64,000 nucleotides of DNA from positions 186,001-250,000 of the forward strand of contig NZ_BMMV01000009.1 of NCBI RefSeq assembly GCF_014646115.1. The letters are read 5' to 3'. Shown in pieces: positions 21,024-28,907 of the stretch. The translations under genes and the position numbers were made by a program. The stretch is from Streptomyces camponoticapitis. GTDB lineage: Bacteria; Actinomycetota; Actinomycetes; Streptomycetales; Streptomycetaceae. The first letter of the stretch is position 1. The number at the start of each line of letters is the position of its first letter. Below the pieces are notes generated by a model, which saw only the letters and a program-made list of their open reading frames with translations, did no database searches and was not told the origin of the DNA.

Positions 21024-21905
21024 TCAGGACTTACGGACGATCTGGACGTCGAGATCGATGGCGATGCTGGAGCCGACGACGGCGATGCCACGGGCGACCA
21101 TCGTCTGCCAGGTGAGGGTGAAGTCCTCCCGGTGCAGCTCGGTCGTGGCGCGGCAGGCCGCGCGGGTCTCGCCCTCCATGCCGCTGCCGATGCCCAGGTA
21201 GCGGGTGTCCAGGGTGACCGTACGGCTGACGCCGTGCAGGGTCAGCGCGCCGGTCACGCCCCAGTGGCCGCCGCCCCGGTGGACGAAGCGCTCGCTGTAG
21301 AACTCCAGCGTCGGATAGTTCGCCACGTCGAGGAAGTCCGCCGAGCGCAGATGGTCGTCGCGCATCCTGACGTTCGTGTCGATGGACGAGGCGTCGATGA
21401 TCACGTGCATCGCGGACTCGTCCATACGCTCCGCTATCCGCACGGCGCCGGCGAAGATGTTGAACCGGCCGTGGATCCGTGCCAGTCCGATATGGCGGGC
21501 GGTGAAGCCGATCTGGGAGTGCATCGGCTCGATCTCCCACTCCCCCGGTTCGGGGAGCGGCGGGGGCGTCGCGATCTGGAGGGTCACGTCGCCGACGCCC
21601 GCGTGCGCGCTCTCGCTCACCGTGGCATTGCGGCGGTAGGGCGTGAAGCCGTCGGCCGTGACCGCGAGCCGGTACTCACCGGCCGGGACGGTCGCCATGA
21701 CCGAGCCGAACGGATCGGTCTCCCCGCCGACGACCTTCCGCCCCGAGCTGTCGCTGAGGATGAACTCGGCCCGCTGGACGGGTTCGCCGCCCGGATCGAG
21801 AACGCGGCAGCTCAGTACGCCCGCAGTGGGCGGCACCGCCACGCCCGCGAGAGGCCCGGCCTCCGCCGCGGCTGCCGCGCGCCCGCCGAACCAACGTCCG
21901 AACAT
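21024..21905 (-). CDS. YceI family protein with N-terminal regulatory-like domain
   Basis: Two domains are visible. Residues 25-115 form a carboxypeptidase-regulatory or transthyretin-like beta domain (LSCRVLDPGGEPVQRAEFIL, then VPAGEYRLAVTADGFTPYRR). Residues 120-293 form a YceI lipocalin-like barrel, which in relatives binds polyisoprenoids (GEWEIEPMHSQIGFTARHIG, then ALTLHGVSRTV). There is no clear signal peptide; the start MFGRWFGGRAAAA is short and basic, so it may be cytosolic or membrane-tethered. Length is 293 residues. The 185 bases upstream hold the short palindrome CGAATAGGCATTCG near 21980. Confidence 0.85.
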   Translation of the reverse strand: MFGRWFGGRAAAAAEAGPLAGVAVPPTAGVLSCRVLDPGGEPVQRAEFILSDSSGRKVVGGETDPFGSVMATVPAGEYRLAVTADGFTPYRRNATVSESAHAGVGDVTLQIATPPPLPEPGEWEIEPMHSQIGFTARHIGLARIHGRFNIFAGAVRIAERMDESAMHVIIDASSIDTNVRMRDDHLRSADFLDVANYPTLEFYSERFVHRGGGHWGVTGALTLHGVSRTVTLDTRYLGIGSGMEGETRAACRATTELHREDFTLTWQTMVARGIAVVGSSIAIDLDVQIVRKS

Positions 21906-22090
21906 TCCTGCCCACCCCCGTGCTGGGACCCAGCGTCCGTGCGCGGCATCTCATCGTTGCCGAATACACGGACCTTTGACGAATAGGCATTCGATCACCC
22001 TTGTGCCGTTCAGGGCAAACACGCGCGCTCGAAGGGGGTTTGGCCAGTCACCTACCCGCAAGTACCCGACGTCCGGTTACGTCCTCTCCC

Positions 22091-22918
22091 TCACGACCTT
22101 CCCCTCGTCCGACCGGCCATGACCTGAGGCACCTCGTCCAGGTCGAGACCGAAGTGCTCCAGGTAGGCGGCCAGGACCTCGGCGTCCCCGACCAGCTCCC
22201 GCTCGTGCCGCTCACCGTTCACCGTCGTGACGAGCCGGTCGCCGGTGAGCGTGATCCGGCCGTCCCGGGTGTTCCGGGAGCAGACCAGGGACCGGGTGAA
22301 CGGCGAGTCGGGCGAGGTCCGGTGGTACCAGGATCCGGCGGTGAAGTCGGCGAGCACACGGGGCCGCCGGTCGATACGGAGCTGGGGCTTCCCGTCCCGC
22401 AGCACATCCAGGTCGCCGTCCGGGGCCTCCACGACGCGGAACGTGCCGGCCGGGTCGTCCTGGTCACCGCGCTCATCGAAGGCCAGCGGGTAGGAGTGGT
22501 GACTGCCGAAGCCGACGTCCGCGAGCCACCGCCGCCTTCCCTCTCCGGGCCCGGTCCCGTTCGGGGCGGGCGTCTCGACGAGGAGCGCCAGGTGGTCGTA
22601 CGGGATTCCCAGCCCACCGTCCGGCGTGAACACCCGGGCCTGAAGAAGCGTCACCCGGAAGCCCAGTCCGCGCAGCAACGTAGCGAAGGCACCGTTGAGT
22701 TCGTAGCAGAAACCTCCCCTCCTCCGCTCCACGACCTTGGCGACCAGCGCCGCGTCCTCCAGGACGATCTCCTCGCCCAGGTGGATCGAGAGATTCTCGA
22801 ACGGCACCGTGAGCAGATGCCGAAACTGAAGATCCCGCAGCGCCGCGGCGTCCGGAACCGGCGGCCGGTCGGCGCCGATACGGCGCAGATAGTCGGAAAT
22901 GCTCCGAGACATGTCCAT
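22091..22918 (-). CDS. Arylamine N-acetyltransferase
   Basis: Acetyl-CoA-dependent NAT of 275 residues. The catalytic triad is visible: Cys in RRGGFCYELN (near residue 70), His in YDHLALLV, Asp in WLADVGFG. In actinobacteria such enzymes acetylate aromatic amines or close amide bonds in natural products, as in rifamycin synthesis, but there is no biosynthetic cluster here. A second ATG two codons in is an equally good start. It lies between the YceI gene and comEC with independent spacing. Confidence 0.92.
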   Translation of the reverse strand: MDMSRSISDYLRRIGADRPPVPDAAALRDLQFRHLLTVPFENLSIHLGEEIVLEDAALVAKVVERRRGGFCYELNGAFATLLRGLGFRVTLLQARVFTPDGGLGIPYDHLALLVETPAPNGTGPGEGRRRWLADVGFGSHHSYPLAFDERGDQDDPAGTFRVVEAPDGDLDVLRDGKPQLRIDRRPRVLADFTAGSWYHRTSPDSPFTRSLVCSRNTRDGRITLTGDRLVTTVNGERHERELVGDAEVLAAYLEHFGLDLDEVPQVMAGRTRGRS

Positions 22919-23024
22919 GTGCTCAGTCTCGCAAGGCGTTCTCCTCTCCCACCATGCGTCCTTCGTCCTGGTCCGGAAGGCGGGGACCGCCCGGCCGGCG
23001 CCGCCTCCCCGACCCCTTCCCTCG

Positions 23025-25547
23025 TCAGCCGGGCCCGCGTGGCACCGCCCGCAGCCCGGCCCCCGCGCCGGTCACCGCGACAGCGCCGTCCGTGTCGGTA
23101 CGCATCACCACCGCTCCCCCGGCCCTCAGCGCGCCGACGGTGCGCGGTGAGGGATGGCCGTACGGGTTGTCCCTGCCGCAGGAGATCAGGGCCAGCCGGG
23201 GCCGCAACTCACGGAGCAGCCCCGGGTCCTGGAAGGCCGAGCCGTGGTGCGCGACCTTCAGTACGTCCACCGGCGGCAGCGACGGGTGGTCCCTCGACAG
23301 CCCCTGCTGGGCCGGCGGTTCGAGATCACCGAGCAGCAGCAGCGTCGGACCGCCCACCGTCCGGACGAACAGGGTGACGCTCGCGTCGTTCGGTCCGCCC
23401 GCGCGCAGCCCGGGCCCGGCCCTCGGCCACAGCACCCGCCAGTCGAGCGGCCCGACCCGGCGCCGCTCCCCCGGTATCGCGCGCACCAGGGGCACGCGCG
23501 CCTCCCGCGCCGTCCGCCGTACGAACTCGCTCTGCTCCCACGGCTCTTGAAGAGTGGTCGTCTGGATGGCACCGACCCTCCTGCCACGCAGCACCCCGGG
23601 CAGTCCGGTGACATGGTCGGCGTGGAAATGGCTCACGACGAGCAGTGGTACACGGGTGATCCCGAGGTCGCGCAGGCACCTGTCGGCCAGCAGGGGATCG
23701 GGACCGGCGTCCACGACCACACCGGCTCCCTCACCGGCCGCGAGCACCAGCGTGTCGCCCTGCCCGACGTCGCACATCGCCAGTGCCCAGCCCGGCGGCG
23801 GCCAGCCGGTGACCATCCGGGTGAGGGGGGCCGGCCGCAGGACGGCCAGCAGCAGGAGCACCGCGCACATGGCGGCGACCCATGGGTGGCCCCGTATGCG
23901 CCGTACCGCGTACACGACGAGCACCGTGACGACGGCGAGCAGCGCCCCGCCCCGCCACCCGCCGGGCCACTCGGACTCGGCCCCGGGCAGTGCCGCGCCG
24001 GTACGCGCGACCGAGGCGATCCATCCGGCGGGCCAGCCCGCGCACCGGGCCAGCAGCTCGGCCACCGGCATCGCCACCGGCGCCGTGGCGAGCGCCGCGA
24101 ACCCGAGCACCGTCGCCGGCGCCACCGCCAGCTCCGCGAACAGATTGCAGGGGATCGCGACGAGACTCACCCGCGCGGCGAACACCGCCACCACCGGCGC
24201 GCACACCGCCTGCGCCGCCGCCGCTGCCGCCAGCACCTCGGCGAGCCGGGGCGGCACCCCTCGCCGCCGCAGCGCCGCACTCCAGCGCGGCCCGATGGTG
24301 AGCAGCGCGCCCGTGGCGAGCACGGACAGCACGAAGCCAAAGCTGCGCGCCAGGGCCGGGTCCCAGAGAACGAGGAGCAGGACGGCGGCGGCCAGCGCCG
24401 GGATCAGCGATCTGCGCCGGCCGGTGCCGATGGCCAGCAGGGTGATCAGTCCGCAGGCCGCCGCCCGCAGCACGCTCGGCTCCGGCCGGCAGACCACCAC
24501 GAAGGCGAGTGTGAGCGCCCCGCCGAGCAGGGCCGTCGACCGCAGTGAGATCCCCAGACGCGGGGCGAGTCCGCGCCGCTCGGCCCTGAGCGCGAGCCCC
24601 GGCGGCCCGATGAGCAGGGCGAGGACGATCGTCAGATTGCTTCCGGAGACGGCGAGCAGATGGGAGAGGTCGGTCGCCGTGAACGCGTCGTGCAGCTCGG
24701 GCGGGATACGGGAGGTGTCCCCGACCACCAGTCCGGGCAGCAGGGCGCGGGCGTCCGGCGGGAGCCCCTCCGTCGCCTCCCGCAGCCCCGCGCGCAGCCG
24801 GCCCGCCGTGCGCTGCACGTCGGTCGGCGGGCGTACGACCTGTGGCGGCCCACCGCCCTCCACCCGCAGCAGCGCCGCGTACCTCTCGTCCCCCTCCGCC
24901 GGTGGCGCCAGCCGACCCGCCAGCCTCAGCCCGGTGGACGGCAGCAGCCGCTGCCAGGCCCTGGCGCCGTCCCCCGCCCCGGCGCCAGCGAAGACGAGCA
25001 CCGGCGTACGGACGGCGGTGGCGGCTCCGTCCCGGGAGGTCACGCGCGTGAGGTCCGCGTCCAGGACGAGGCCCGCCGAGGAGAGCCTGTCACCGTGCAC
25101 CCGCGGTCTGATGGGACGCGGGTCGGAGGTGACCGTCAGCTCCACGGTGGCGCGTGCGTACTCCTCCGCCAGTCCGGGCACCGGCCCTCGGTGCCGGTCC
25201 GCGCCGTGCAGCCAGGCGGATCCCGCCCCGGCGACGGCGCAGAGCAGCGCGGCGGCCACAGCCACACCGTTCACCCGCCGCCGTGCGTCCCCCGGCCGAG
25301 CACCCGCATGCCTTCCCGTCACGGGGCCCGGCAGGAGAGCCGCCCGCACCAGCAGCACACCCGCCACGGCCAGCCCGGTCAGCACCGCACCGGCGATCCA
25401 GCCCCCCGGTGCGCCCGCCGCCAGCGCCGCGGCGGCCCAGGCGGCCAGCGCGGGCGGGACCAGCCGCAGGTCGGCCGGGCCTTCCTGGCGAGGGGCCGCG
25501 GCACCCAGCGGATGCCCGGATGAGGCGTGTACGGCCGCGCGGGTCAC
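23025..25547 (-). CDS. comEC: ComEC/Rec2 family DNA-uptake channel protein
   Basis: Membrane protein of 840 residues: several N-terminal hydrophobic segments, an OB-like extracytoplasmic part, the competence transmembrane core (residues 260-530) with the conserved LLAVSGSNLTIVL, and a C-terminal metallo-beta-lactamase domain with SHFHADH, believed to be a nuclease that degrades one strand during uptake. It starts with GTG at 25547, overlapping the comEA stop (GTGA), so the two are translationally coupled. No natural competence is established for Streptomyces, so its role is unclear. Confidence 0.9.
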   Translation of the reverse strand: MTRAAVHASSGHPLGAAAPRQEGPADLRLVPPALAAWAAAALAAGAPGGWIAGAVLTGLAVAGVLLVRAALLPGPVTGRHAGARPGDARRRVNGVAVAAALLCAVAGAGSAWLHGADRHRGPVPGLAEEYARATVELTVTSDPRPIRPRVHGDRLSSAGLVLDADLTRVTSRDGAATAVRTPVLVFAGAGAGDGARAWQRLLPSTGLRLAGRLAPPAEGDERYAALLRVEGGGPPQVVRPPTDVQRTAGRLRAGLREATEGLPPDARALLPGLVVGDTSRIPPELHDAFTATDLSHLLAVSGSNLTIVLALLIGPPGLALRAERRGLAPRLGISLRSTALLGGALTLAFVVVCRPEPSVLRAAACGLITLLAIGTGRRRSLIPALAAAVLLLVLWDPALARSFGFVLSVLATGALLTIGPRWSAALRRRGVPPRLAEVLAAAAAAQAVCAPVVAVFAARVSLVAIPCNLFAELAVAPATVLGFAALATAPVAMPVAELLARCAGWPAGWIASVARTGAALPGAESEWPGGWRGGALLAVVTVLVVYAVRRIRGHPWVAAMCAVLLLLAVLRPAPLTRMVTGWPPPGWALAMCDVGQGDTLVLAAGEGAGVVVDAGPDPLLADRCLRDLGITRVPLLVVSHFHADHVTGLPGVLRGRRVGAIQTTTLQEPWEQSEFVRRTAREARVPLVRAIPGERRRVGPLDWRVLWPRAGPGLRAGGPNDASVTLFVRTVGGPTLLLLGDLEPPAQQGLSRDHPSLPPVDVLKVAHHGSAFQDPGLLRELRPRLALISCGRDNPYGHPSPRTVGALRAGGAVVMRTDTDGAVAVTGAGAGLRAVPRGPG

Positions 25548-26659
25548 GGCCGCACACGGGGCTCGATGTCGGCGAACCGGCGTTCACCGATCCCGTTCAC
25601 CTCGCGCAGTTCGTCGACGGACCTGAATCCGCCGTGCCGGGTGCGGTAGTCGACGATGTGCTGCGCGAGCACCGGGCCGACTCCGGGCAGGGTGTCGAGC
25701 TGTTCCACGGTGGCGGTGCTGAGACTCACCGGCGCCCCGCCGGGGCCCGCGCCGCCCGCGCCCGGCCCCACGGCGCCCCCGCCGACCCCTCCGGCTGCGG
25801 GCTGCCCCGGTGACGCGGGGACGCCGACGACCACCTGCTCGCCGTCCACCAGCACGCGTGCCCGGTTGAGCCCGGTCAGATCGGCGCCGGGCCTGACTCC
25901 CCCGGCGGCCCGCAGCGCGTCGGTCACCCTCGACCCGGCGGGCAGTCGGTGGACACCGGGACTGCGCACCTTGCCGCTGACATCGACCACCACGCGCCTG
26001 CCCGACGAGGGGGCCGCGGCAGCGGGAGGCTCCCCTGGAGACGGTGCGGGTTCCCGCGCGGGCCCGGTCGTGGCCACCTCCTCACGGACCGTCTCGGGCG
26101 CGCTGACCGGCTGTGGCCGGCCGGACCAGAAATGCTGGGCCGCCAGGACGGCGGCGACGACCAGCACCACCGCCAGCGCGGCGAGTGTCTTCGGCTCCAC
26201 CCCACATCTGAGCTGCACCCACAACGGCAGCCGCTCCCGTACGGCCAACCACACCCGCTCACGCCGCCCGGCCTCCGGCCCGGCCGGAGGCGGCGACGGG
26301 GCTGCCGGCGACGGGCTCGGTGTCGGAGCCGACACCGCCCCCGGGATCACCGCCGGAGCCGGACCGCCCACCGCGTGGGCCACCCGAGCCGCCCCCGCGT
26401 CGGCGAGCCCGCCGGCCGCCGCATCGCCCGGCGTCGCACCTCCCGGCCTCACGGCGAGGAGAGCATCGGCGCGGCGGCGTAAGGCCGTCGTCGCGGGTGT
26501 CGTCCCCGCGCGCCCGCGGCGCGAGCGCGGCGCGGAGGAGACGAACGGCCGGCCTCGACCGTGGCCGACGCGCCGGACCCCTCGCGCACCACGGACACGT
26601 CCGTCGGACGTCGGGGCACGGCCGGGGCCGCTGGTCACGGAGTGTGATCGAAGAGTCAT
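25544..26659 (-). CDS. comEA: ComEA-like helix-hairpin-helix DNA-binding membrane protein
   Basis: 371 residues. A long basic, Pro/Ala-rich N-terminal cytosolic part (1-150) precedes one transmembrane helix (TLAALAVVLVVAAVLAA, near residue 160). Outside the membrane comes an SLBB-type domain (VVVDVSGKVRSPGVHRLPAG) and then, after a Gly-rich linker, a helix-hairpin-helix pair (LSTATVEQLDTLPGVGPVLA and FRSVDELREVNGIGERRF). This is the ComEA layout for binding DNA before ComEC. The N-terminus is longer than Bacillus ComEA, as usual in actinobacteria. Two DnaA-box-like sites lie 53-79 bases upstream. Confidence 0.88.
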   Translation of the reverse strand: MTLRSHSVTSGPGRAPTSDGRVRGARGVRRVGHGRGRPFVSSAPRSRRGRAGTTPATTALRRRADALLAVRPGGATPGDAAAGGLADAGAARVAHAVGGPAPAVIPGAVSAPTPSPSPAAPSPPPAGPEAGRRERVWLAVRERLPLWVQLRCGVEPKTLAALAVVLVVAAVLAAQHFWSGRPQPVSAPETVREEVATTGPAREPAPSPGEPPAAAAPSSGRRVVVDVSGKVRSPGVHRLPAGSRVTDALRAAGGVRPGADLTGLNRARVLVDGEQVVVGVPASPGQPAAGGVGGGAVGPGAGGAGPGGAPVSLSTATVEQLDTLPGVGPVLAQHIVDYRTRHGGFRSVDELREVNGIGERRFADIEPRVRP

Positions 26660-26711
26660 GCCTCCAGACGGTAGGCACTCCCGGCCGATCTCGCCGAAGA
26701 CGCCGAATTAC

Positions 26712-26738
26712 CGTGGATAACTCACCAGTTGTGGATAA
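26712..26738 (+). promoter_or_regulatory. Pair of DnaA-box-like sites upstream of comEA
   Basis: CGTGGATAA at 26712-26720 and TGTGGATAA at 26730-26738 are in the same orientation, 18 bases apart, and both are followed by CTC. The second equals the reverse complement of the classical box TTATCCACA; the first differs at one base. They lie between comEA and degV. Confidence 0.5.
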
Positions 26739-26778
26739 CTCGGCCACTCGAACGAGCGATTCCGCCCCAGGGACCAGG

Positions 26779-27624
26779 TCAGCGTGGCGAGACCACGGCC
26801 CCCAGGAGCCCCGGCCCGGTGTGCGCCCCGATCACCGCGCCCACCTCGCTCACATGCATCTCCGCGAGGCCCGGCACCCGTTCCCGGAGCCGTTCGGCGA
26901 GCGTGGCCGCCCGTTCGTGCGCGGCGAGATGATGCACCGCGATGTCGACCTGACCGGTGCCCGCCCGCTCGGCGACGATCTCCTCCAGGCGCGCGATCGC
27001 CTTCGACGCCGTACGCACCTTCTCCAGCAACTCGATCCGCCCGCCGTCCAGTTGGAGCAGCGGCTTCACGGCGAGCGCCGAGCCGAGCAGCGCCTGCGCG
27101 GTCCCGATCCGGCCCCCGCGCCGCAGGTAGTCCAGTGTGTCGACGTAGAAGTACGCGTACGTCCCGGCGGCCCGCTTCTCCGCGGCCGCCACCGCCTCGT
27201 CCAGCGTGCCGTCCGCCTCCGCAGTCTCGGCCGCGGCCAGGGCGCAGAAGCCGAGGGCCATCGCGACCATGCCGGTGTCCACCACCCGTACGGGCACGGG
27301 CGCGTCCCGCGCGGCGAGAACCGCGGCGTCGTACGTCCCGGAGAACTCCGCCGACAGATGCAGGGAGACGATGCCCGTTGCCCCGGCCTCTGCGGCTGCC
27401 CGGTACGCGGCGGCGAACACTTCGGGGCTCGGCCGCGAGGTGGTGACGGAGCGCCGTTTCTGCAGCGCGAGCGCGAGCGATCTCGCCGAGATCTCGGTGC
27501 CCTCTTCGAGCGCCCGGTCGCCGAGTACGACGGTCAGCGGCACCGCGGTGATGCCATGGCGTTCCATCGCCTGGGGCGGCAGGTAGGCCGTTGAATCGGT
27601 GACGATCGCGACATGGCGGGACAT
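26779..27624 (-). CDS. DegV family fatty-acid-binding protein
   Basis: DegV/EDD-fold protein, 281 residues. Family members bind free fatty acids and in Firmicutes serve the FakB/FakA fatty-acid kinase. The expected N-terminus is present (VAIVTDSTAYLP), with the Ser region TTSRPSPEVF and LHLSAEFSGTYDAA near residue 90. I set the start at ATG 27624 (MSRHVAIV); an open frame continues to 27753 but is not conserved, and no Shine-Dalgarno is visible at 27624. No fakA-like gene is adjacent. Confidence 0.88.
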   Translation of the reverse strand: MSRHVAIVTDSTAYLPPQAMERHGITAVPLTVVLGDRALEEGTEISARSLALALQKRRSVTTSRPSPEVFAAAYRAAAEAGATGIVSLHLSAEFSGTYDAAVLAARDAPVPVRVVDTGMVAMALGFCALAAAETAEADGTLDEAVAAAEKRAAGTYAYFYVDTLDYLRRGGRIGTAQALLGSALAVKPLLQLDGGRIELLEKVRTASKAIARLEEIVAERAGTGQVDIAVHHLAAHERAATLAERLRERVPGLAEMHVSEVGAVIGAHTGPGLLGAVVSPR

Positions 27625-27852
27625 GAGCGGGAGGTTACCCGCCGCGACCGCCGGTCGGCAGCCCGGCCCCGCCACGCCCGCCGAATTCGAAGAGGTCCCC
27701 ATCGGCTTCCGCCCTCTTCTCCGCCTCGGCATGTCCGATCTCGACGGGTCCACATCTCTGACGGCCCGCCACCGCCATGCGTGTGCCCCGTCCGGCCGGG
27801 GACAACCCGACCACCGCGAGCCGTCGGCCCGTCAACCACAGGGTGTGAGAGA

Positions 27853-28680
27853 TCAGTTCGTCGTCTCCGGACGCGTCGACTTCTCCTGCCACGGATAGCT
27901 GGTCCTGCGGGGGTCGGGCGGATCGATGGCCTGCGGCCCTTCGCCCGCCGGCGGCGGATCGGGCCATGTCTGGTCGGCGAGTGTGGGCTCCGGGCGCGTC
28001 GCGCGCCCGCCGCGTGCCTCCGCGCTCTCCGGTCCGGTCGGCGGCTCGGGCTCCGGCCACTCCATCGGCTGAGGCCCCGGGGCCGCCTGTCGGATCGGAT
28101 CGGCGTTCGGGTCGGCGTTCGGCTGCACCGGCTCCGCCGACGCCCAGTGCCTCAGCGCCCCCGACTCGACGTCGATCTGCTCGCTGAGGAGCGTCAGCTC
28201 GTCCTCGGAGAACTTCCGCGCCCGGTCCCTCGCCGCCCACCGCAGCGAATCGGCCGACTTCGTGATCCGTTCCGTACGCTCCCGCAGCTCCGGGAGCCGC
28301 CGGGAGACCGTCGCCCGGTCCGGGTCGCGCTCCAGCCGCCTGAGCTCGTCGTCCAGCTCGTGCCCGTACGCACTCAGCCGCTGGAAGAGGCTCAGCGACT
28401 CCGCGAGTGAGGCGTCCTGCGCCTCATTCGCCCGGAGCGCCTCCTGGGTGGCCCGCATCGACGTGCGCAGCGAGAGCCGGAGCTGTGCCAGCTCGGCCGT
28501 CACACCCGTCTGCCCGAGGCTCTTCGCTCTCAGGGTGGTGTCCTCGACCGTCCGGCGGGCCTGCGTGATCGTACGGTCCACGCCTCGCTTGGCCGCTCGG
28601 ACCGCCTTGACGCTCACGAACACGCCCAGCGCCACGAATGCGACGAAGAGCAGCGCCACGATCAAAAGCACGGCCTCCAT
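27853..28680 (-). CDS. Membrane-anchored coiled-coil protein of unknown function
   Basis: 275 residues from ATG 28680, which follows GGAGAGG. It begins with a single transmembrane helix (MEAVLLIVALLFVAFVALGV), then a long cytosolic helical region (residues 30-185) rich in Leu/Arg/Glu heptads (for example LSAYGHELDDELRRLERD), and ends in a Pro/Glu-rich tail. This resembles actinobacterial scaffold-type membrane proteins, but I cannot name the family. It lies downstream of leuS with a strong hairpin in between and upstream of degV. Confidence 0.78.
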   Translation of the reverse strand: MEAVLLIVALLFVAFVALGVFVSVKAVRAAKRGVDRTITQARRTVEDTTLRAKSLGQTGVTAELAQLRLSLRTSMRATQEALRANEAQDASLAESLSLFQRLSAYGHELDDELRRLERDPDRATVSRRLPELRERTERITKSADSLRWAARDRARKFSEDELTLLSEQIDVESGALRHWASAEPVQPNADPNADPIRQAAPGPQPMEWPEPEPPTGPESAEARGGRATRPEPTLADQTWPDPPPAGEGPQAIDPPDPRRTSYPWQEKSTRPETTN

Positions 28681-28727
28681 GAGGATGCCTCTCCGGTGTC
28701 GACGTCGGTCTCTCCACCGTAAACGGA

Positions 28728-28770
28728 ACGGGCAGCCTGAGGGTTCCGTCGGAACCCCCAAACTGCCCGT
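28728..28770. terminator. Nested hairpin between leuS and the coiled-coil gene
   Basis: The outer arms ACGGGCAG (28728-28735) and CTGCCCGT (28763-28770) enclose the inner arms GGGTTCC and GGAACCC around a three-base loop. It is a compact two-stage stem that could end leuS transcription on the minus strand; no T-run follows. Confidence 0.6.
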
Positions 28771-28815
28771 AAGGGAAATGCCCTGTGCCCGTAGACAACC
28801 CGCTGACCGGCCGCC

Positions 28816-28857
28816 GACCGCCCGCGAACCGCCGACGACCGTCCGCGAACCGCCGGC
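28816..28857. repeat. Two tandem 21-bp units
   Basis: Two adjacent 21-base units (28816-28836 and 28837-28857) share the core CCGCGAACCGCCG and differ at two positions; a more diverged third copy follows to about 28878. They lie just beyond the leuS stop and have no open frame of their own. Confidence 0.6.
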
Positions 28858-28907
28858 GAACCGCCCGTGAACAGCCGAGGACTCCCCGCCGGCGCCTCCG
28901 CCCCCGC

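Noticed and set aside
28800..28878. CRISPR-like array
   Set aside because: Units are contiguous with no spacers and only two or three copies.
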